From assembly GCA_037179385.1 (NCBI GenBank), contig CM074190.1, positions 8,271,784-8,335,783 on the forward strand: DNA of 64,000 nucleotides, in the 5' to 3' direction. This DNA comes from Holothuria scabra (Eukaryota; Echinodermata; Holothuroidea; Aspidochirotida; Holothuriidae). The number at the start of each line of letters is the position of its first letter. Within the stretch, counting starts at the first letter, position 1. The position numbers and the translations under genes are program-made. Below the pieces are notes generated by a model, which saw only the letters and a program-made list of their open reading frames with translations, did not search any database and was not told where the DNA came from. Positions 57,800-64,000 of this stretch are shown here, one piece after another.

Positions 57800-60216
57800 C
57801 AGGGTTTATCCTAAACTAATGAACTCATTGTCTTCAAACTTGGTTTGTTGGCTATGGGGTGAGATTTATTTGGGGGGAATATGCACTGTTTTACTACAAA
57901 TTTCGTAACTGGCTAACAATAGCCCTAATCCCTAACCTAATCCCCATCCCGAAGAATCCAACAAGGAATCCAATCACTACAATACAATGGCATCAGGCAA
58001 TCAAGCAACACCTTGTTGCAAAGTGTGCATCTTACCTTTATTTAGTACTGCCAATTACTCCTCAAATGTTTAAAGGGTAAATACAGACAACCCAGTTTGG
58101 ATTAGTCTAGTAGAACTGTTTCTGTATCTTATTTTCATGAATGGACCACAAAAAAATATTTTTCCTCCTCCATTTTGATATTATTTAAGAGTCACTTGCT
58201 TGGTTAAATATCCATTATGCAAGTCCTGAAAGATTATGAAAGACACTTTGGAGGGAAATACGAAGAATTGTAGGATTTAGTGATTGTTTTATGATAAAAT
58301 TGGGACCACTGCTTTTGCCCTTCAAGTACTTAAGCCTTGCCTTGGGACAACAATATTATTGCCTCAAAGATCCCATATCCAGTGGTCCTTCATGCATATG
58401 GTGTCCAAATCAAAACAAACACTAACAGCATATATTACAGTGCAATTTTTTATTTTCCTTCAACATGGCAATAACGATGGTCATGATGATAATAAATATA
58501 ATTATAGAAACTTAGCACTATTTTAAAGAAAGTGTTTTCAAAAAGTGATTAATGTGCAAACACTTATTTCTTCCAATGAGCAATCCTTTAGTAACAACAG
58601 CATTTTCCTTCACAATTAGGTTTCCTGGTATAATTCCCATTGCTTGCATGTTATAACCCTAAGGCACCTTTAATAAACCTACATGAGGTACATAATATGT
58701 AACAGCTACTGTTAAATGTCCTAATGGTTCTACTGAATTATGGGTAAGACATTCAATTAAGTTGCCCTCAAAACAACTTTGCATTGAGAATGCCTTGACA
58801 TCCACATAATAAACAGTTTCATATTGAGCACATACTTTAAAGTAAAACAACCAACTAGAACACAGCAGTATAAAACGTTTCCTTTAAGTCTTCAATGTAG
58901 TCATTTAAATTAAAGTACTAGATATCAGCTTTTGACCAGATGAAACTCTTTTGATGTGAAGTCCAAGGTTCCCAATACAATGTTTACCAACATAATTTTT
59001 TACCTTTTAAGGCCCAAGATGACCTTTGCTTTCCAAAAAAGTTGTGTTTTGTTATTCCTATTGTAAGAAGCTGCCTCATTCCCATAAAACTGTGATTCTA
59101 GGTGACTTCAACCATCACGAATCCTACATCATAAACTGCACCTACAATATTACACAAAATGCATCGTGAAACCCCTTCCCCCACTCCCATGTTGTAGACA
59201 ATAAACCCATTTCAAGATGTAACACCTTCTTTGAGACCCAAAATTAAACTTGGGGACAAAGGTTACCCAAATCATCCTAAACTTCCTATCTGACAAAGTG
59301 GCAGAAGGTGTTCCATCAGTTTTGTCCAAGAATGTTACGTTAAATGAGGTAACTAGCTAAAGGGGGTTTAAATGATCAGTTTCTAAACACTTGGTTTAGT
59401 CAGACTGGCCACAGTCTTTTTTCTGTTTGTGACTCACTGGTTTTGTTTTCCCTACTCCACAGCTTATGCTCAGCACCCAGCACAATGGCAACAGGATCCA
59501 TTTTTTAAAGTCAATGAGATACTGAATCAAACAAATGTAATAAATCGTTCCCTTTAACCTTCTCAATTGTTGGCAACATTTTGATAGACATAAAATCAAA
59601 GGAGCAGCTTCAAATATTTAAAGGTAATATGCAACTACCAGTAATTGAGTAAGGATATCCCAGTATCCTAAATCATGAATGGTTAGAACTCTTGAACAAA
59701 ATGACGAAAAGCTTGTTGTTGAAATTTTTTAAAGTCATGAAAAACACCATTTTTTAATTGAGGATGAGAATGAAACACTATCATTCTTACATAGAATGCT
59801 CCCTTCTGGCTTCACATTGCTGGAAATTAACTTTGGTACAAGAGCCTTAATGGCAACATGTCTTCCAATGACTTTTAACAGTCACAAAAACTTTTCTCCC
59901 ATGTTTACATAAATTTCTGCGCTTCATCCCAGATAGCTTTTTGGTCCCTGTTTGGTACAAAAGGGTTATTTATATTACATAGAATTCAAGAGATGTTGTA
60001 AACCACTCAAAGGACTTCATTCCAAAGTCCCCTCAACTTTCTAATAAAGAGCCAGGTGGTGAAACCAAACAAATGCTACTGAAAAAGTTCTGCTATCAGA
60101 GGGTGTCATGTCACCACAGGGACAAAAAACTTCACTTCACAACCAACCTTTCAATGTTAAGACCCCCAAAATTAAAGGGTCTGCAAATTGTGATCTCTTT
60201 TTTGGCTAGCTGAAAG
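57800..60216. other. Intergenic or intronic, no recognised gene
   Basis: AT-rich. A reverse R1 repeat is at 59375-59500 (GTTTTGTTTTCCCTACTCC, GCTTATGCTCAGCACCCAG). Nothing else recognised. Confidence 0.5.
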
Positions 60217-60250
60217 GAACAGATACTACACATGATCTTAGCCAAAAGGC
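60217..60250 (-). pseudogene. U2 snRNA 5' fragment
   Basis: The - strand reads GCCTTTTGGCTAAGATCATG then TGTAGTATCTGTTC. This matches the 5' part of U2 snRNA, including the GUAGUA branch-point recognition sequence, at 33 of 34 positions as I recall U2. The U2 5' end before it and the sequence after it do not match, so this is a truncated retro-pseudogene or a U2-derived repeat. Confidence 0.85.
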
Positions 60251-61554
60251 TAACTAACCCAAGGTGTTTTAGTAATTTAAATATAAATAAAATTTACATT
60301 CCTTCAAGAGGAATAAAACAGGGCTAAATGATTATGATTCTACCCAAATTTGTTAATAGACACATCCTATGATCATTCTCAGCATTACTAGCTGGCATTT
60401 TGCCTAAACACCATACAACAAACTGCTCTATACTATCATTCAAACAAGTCATAAAAATAAATCAGTTTCTGTGACATGATTGGATAAAATGAACAGCACC
60501 TTTTCCAGAGAAGTTAATACTCAGTAAACAAGTATTGATCACAAGAGTGGCTAGGGTATAATCTTATCAAATAGTTTTCCATACCGTATCCAAAGCCTTA
60601 TGCCGCAGATTGAATGTTAACACTTAGTAGTATAAAATTGCAATTCTGCAAAGCCACTAACCACATAACATCAAACAAGCTTACATTAAAAGGCACATGC
60701 AGTGGTTTTTGTTTAAAATTCAACCTAACTTCTTTCTCTGCCAGATCGCTTATGATCTTTGACTACTGAACTCAGCTATCAGTGACCAATAAATGTAATG
60801 ACAACATCCTTTACAATTCATTCAACTCTTTTTTCATCCTTGAAAATCCAGCTAGGTCTGAAATTCCCTTCTCATTGGGACCAGACTAGGATAATTTTTT
60901 TTGCTGTCCAAATTAATTTAAGACATATACAAGTTAATTTTTTTTTTCATGTAAAAGCCATTTTCAGCAACAGCAATGCATGTGCAAACAATGGTAGTTA
61001 CTAACTTACAATATATTAACATATATAACATACATTATTGTCCCTTTCAGCACTGAATTTAGTAACTTTCATTGTGTAGCAATTTTTTCTTAAGAAAATT
61101 ACCTTATTACAACAGATGTCTTCTTCCTGGCAAAATGGAATGCAATTCACTAACAGTTCCTCAGTTCCTCTTGCAGAACTAACCCAGCCAAAAAGTCAAA
61201 GACATTCAATTTTTCTTTACAAAACTACAAAGGTTTCTCTGTAAGTAGCAAGGGGGTGGGGGGCAAGTACCTTGCTGAGAATGTATATCCATCTACAGTG
61301 CTGAAAGGAGCAAACTTGTCAAAAATCCACTAACAATCAAATGTGTATACACATGACAGAGTGAAAAAATACTTTTTCCATTTAATGTTTTTTACTGTCA
61401 ACATGATGTAAGGTTAGTCTCTCTTCAAAACATTTCAATTTTATGTTAAGTCCCATCCACTCTTGAATATGCATAACATTATTTTATCACAAGAGAAGCA
61501 AAGGATGCCATAATTAACAATTTCAACAATTTCCTTTATTTCCAGAGCTAAAGC
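60251..61554. other. No recognised gene
   Basis: AT-rich sequence without recognisable features. Confidence 0.5.
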
Positions 61555-62440
61555 TATCAACCGATGACATCAAGTGACCAGATTGCAAAAATGCATTAAG
61601 GTTTCAACGACATCCTTACATGGTACCTTAAAGGCCACCATGCCAAAGTTTTTCATTGATTAACCTGTGAAGACCTCAAATGACCTTTAACCCTCTACCA
61701 AGAACAAGGGTTCTTCTGCTTCATATGTGAGAACATGATGCAGAGTATAAAGTTTATCAGACTTTCCCTTCATGAGATATTGTGCACACAAGGTTTTAAA
61801 TGGTTGACACCTGGTGACCTCAAATGACCTTTGATCTCCAAAGATGAAAAGGATTTCCTACCTTATATAGGTTATTCCATGCCTTGCATGAGCTTCATTT
61901 CAATTTCACAAGGGTTTCAGAGTTTACATCGATGACCTAAAATGACCACTGGCCTCCACCAAAACAACAGGCTTTTAAATAACATATGAGAAGGCACTAA
62001 GTATGAGTGCCCTACAAGTGTCCGTTCTTGAGATATCATACTAACAAGGTTTCACCTCTTGAATGATCTTTTACCTGTATCAAAAAGCAGGAATTTTTCC
62101 CTTACATGGGCCAAACCACACTTAGTATGAGGTAATGCTTGATATTGCTAGGTAAGGTTTTAAATATCAACTTATAACTTTCAGGTTAAACCTAGCAGCA
62201 CCCACTGCTGGCCCATTATTTTTTTTTTTTTTTTCAGGGGTGAACACTCAGTATGAGCTTGATTAACATTTCCTTACTTGACATAGAGTGCACACATGGC
62301 TTCCACTATCTGACTTCTGGTGACCTCAAATGACCTCTGACCTCACAAAAACAATAGGACTTTTGTACTCCATATGGGGTAACTGCCCAACAAGTTTGAG
62401 CTTCATACAAAATTCGTTCTTAACACATCATGCACACAAG
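61555..62440 (+). repeat. Degenerate ~140-bp tandem repeat with TGACCTCAAATGACCTTTGA words
   Basis: The motif TGACCTCAAATGACCT plus TTGACCTCC-like words recurs near 61672, 61812, 61932 and 62319. Related blocks between them include CATGAGATATTGTGCACACA, AGTATGAG and GTTCTTGAGATATCAT. Units are well diverged. Confidence 0.75.
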
Positions 62441-62878
62441 TTACTTGTCAGAACACAAACACACACACATACACACATTACCACATGTTTCTCTTTCATC
62501 ACAACAGTTCATATTTAGAATGACCAAAATGAACATACAAACATACATACCCGCATTTTTCTGTTCTGAATGTTTTCTCTTTTACAACTTATACTTCTCA
62601 TATCTCATGGATAACAAAATTCAGACATTCCATACAACAACTCACTAGCTTCAACCGGAATTCAACACACACACCATTCTAAAACTATCCAAACTAGTAA
62701 CAAGTTCGTATAATCTTTAAGAGCCACTCTTCTATTCTAAGAGTGGGATTTGAGGTAGAGTTTGAAAAAAAAAAAAAAACAATTGAATAAATTTATCAAC
62801 ATGAAGCCCTGAGTTAGAAATAATTGAAAAGTATCTCTCATCAATGAGTTTTTAAATAATGAAGGGGGATTCCCTTAC

Positions 62879-62992
62879 TTAAAGGTGTAGCATTTTCAAC
62901 ATTTTCATGTAAACTATCATCATAGTCAGCCTGAGCATGAGTCTCTATCTCGGTGGAAGGTCAATTCCTTCCCTCTTGTTTTCGTCTAATAA
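62879..62992 (-). other. Candidate exon with an in-frame TGA (unconfirmed)
   Basis: Bounded by an acceptor (GTTTATTTGCAG) and donor (GTAAGG) on the - strand, 114 nt. One frame reads IRRKQEGRN, TGA (62963-62961), then PSTEIETHAQADYDDSLHEN and VENATPL with protein-like composition. No family recognised. It may be a decayed exon, a terminal exon whose tail is untranslated, or chance. Confidence 0.25.
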
Positions 62993-64000
62993 CTGCAAAT
63001 AAACATACATACTACTTTATAAGACACGCCGTGCTTCATACTGCACCATCAGGAATAAAAAAGCAACATCCACTTCTGGCAAATTTTCTCTCAGAGTTCT
63101 CAGTATGCCTTTCTTAAAGGACTCTTGAAATGGTTAAGCAATCCATACGATATTAAAATCTACATTGAATCCTAATTCTATACTAAACTGACAAGGACTG
63201 CTGGGTATTGGAATATTGTAATGTAACCTTCAAGATCATCCTTTGCACTTTCTCCATAAGATAAAACAATGCTTTTCCTCAGTTCTTACCCAGATTGATT
63301 TAAATGTCTGACAATGGTACGGACTTCTGCAAAAAAAATCCTAATGTGAGAAACATAAGACAGAGTGGAAACATGTCCACCTTCTGTCAAACATATATTG
63401 TGCACCTCAGATTTTGCAAGAAATCTGAATTGATTTTATTGTTTTCTCATGTAGTATCTCTATAATTTGCATCACATTTAAGAGGACTATGTAAATTTTT
63501 CGTTTGTGCTATTTGACATACACCAATTTCCTCAATTTTTAATAATGTGAAAAGACACTTATGAATATTGCACCATGCCCCCAAAAGGTATATAACACAC
63601 TAAAGAGTTAATTCTGGCCTTCCCTTCCCATCTCTTGAACCATTTCTAAAATATTAATTTAACCCCCCCTCCATCCCTCCCAAACAAACCTTCTCCAACC
63701 CCCCCAACAACCTAATCAAATTGGCAGACACATACCTCACTGAAGTACAACAAAAGCTTCGTTTTTGATGGACTACGGAGACCAAGATATAACAATATTG
63801 GTTCTTATGGCCTTAGAACTGTGCTTTAAAGATCCAATTCATATTCCGGTATACAAGGGTGTCCTTAGCTGGGAGGACAATGACATGGTATTGTTAGATT
63901 TACAAATAGTAAAAAATAGAAATATAAACCAGCCTTTTAGCCCCTCTCTTCCTCTCCAACAATCTAACTTGTAGAAAACATGTAATATTCACAGTTAAAG
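62993..64000. other. Window end, no recognised gene
   Basis: A 37-nt stretch at 63290-63326 (- strand) also has an acceptor (TTTTGCAG) and donor (GTAAGAA). An open + frame at 63765-63974 has no recognised domain. Nothing firm. Confidence 0.4.

Noticed and set aside
1..64000. CRISPR arrays, operons, bacterial promoters
   Set aside because: The window is clearly animal nuclear DNA with spliced genes. Tandem repeats found here lack any CRISPR-like organisation.

Overview
This is animal nuclear DNA: genes with many exons and GT-AG introns, long AT-rich introns, and abundant dispersed and nested repeats. The CTAGGCCTAGG/TAACGTTAGG-rich stretches and the protein sequences suggest a marine invertebrate deuterostome, perhaps an echinoderm. 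That placement is inference.

Region 1 (1-26.6 kb, + strand) holds the 3' two thirds or so of a MAP4K4/TNIK/MINK1 (Misshapen-type) Ste20 kinase gene. Fifteen exons join in phase from 733 to 21652. They encode the proline/serine-rich linker and the complete C-terminal citron-homology (CNH) domain. The kinase domain and coiled coil must lie upstream of the window. A long 3' UTR follows. In two exons the 3' end and its splice donor are tandemly duplicated.

Region 2 (27.2-41.1 kb, - strand) holds a complete four-exon selenoprotein T gene (SELENOT), tail to tail with the kinase gene. The in-frame TGA for selenocysteine sits in the CVSU motif at the start of exon 2. A strong SECIS-like hairpin lies about 1.5 kb past the stop codon. 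Intron 1 contains a ~610-bp transposon family in three copies, one nested in another, each with an 8-bp target duplication. The promoter and 5' UTR lie in a degenerate inverted array of a GAATCCTGTGCT-type unit.

Region 3 (41.1-57.8 kb) has no recognised host gene and is built from transposable elements. The main object is a 9.4-kb block (46531-55916) bounded by hAT-type inverted repeats and an exact 8-bp target duplication. Inside it are a further inverted-repeat pair, a large imperfect palindrome, two direct copies of one element, and a broken OTU-type cysteine protease gene. Smaller non-autonomous elements and hairpin-containing repeats lie around it.

Region 4 (57.8-64 kb) has no confident gene. 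It holds a U2 snRNA fragment, a degenerate ~140-bp repeat containing nuclear-receptor-like half sites, and two weak splice-bounded candidate exons on the - strand.

The two host genes show no obvious functional link. The kinase is a cytoplasmic signalling protein and SELENOT is an ER redox protein.
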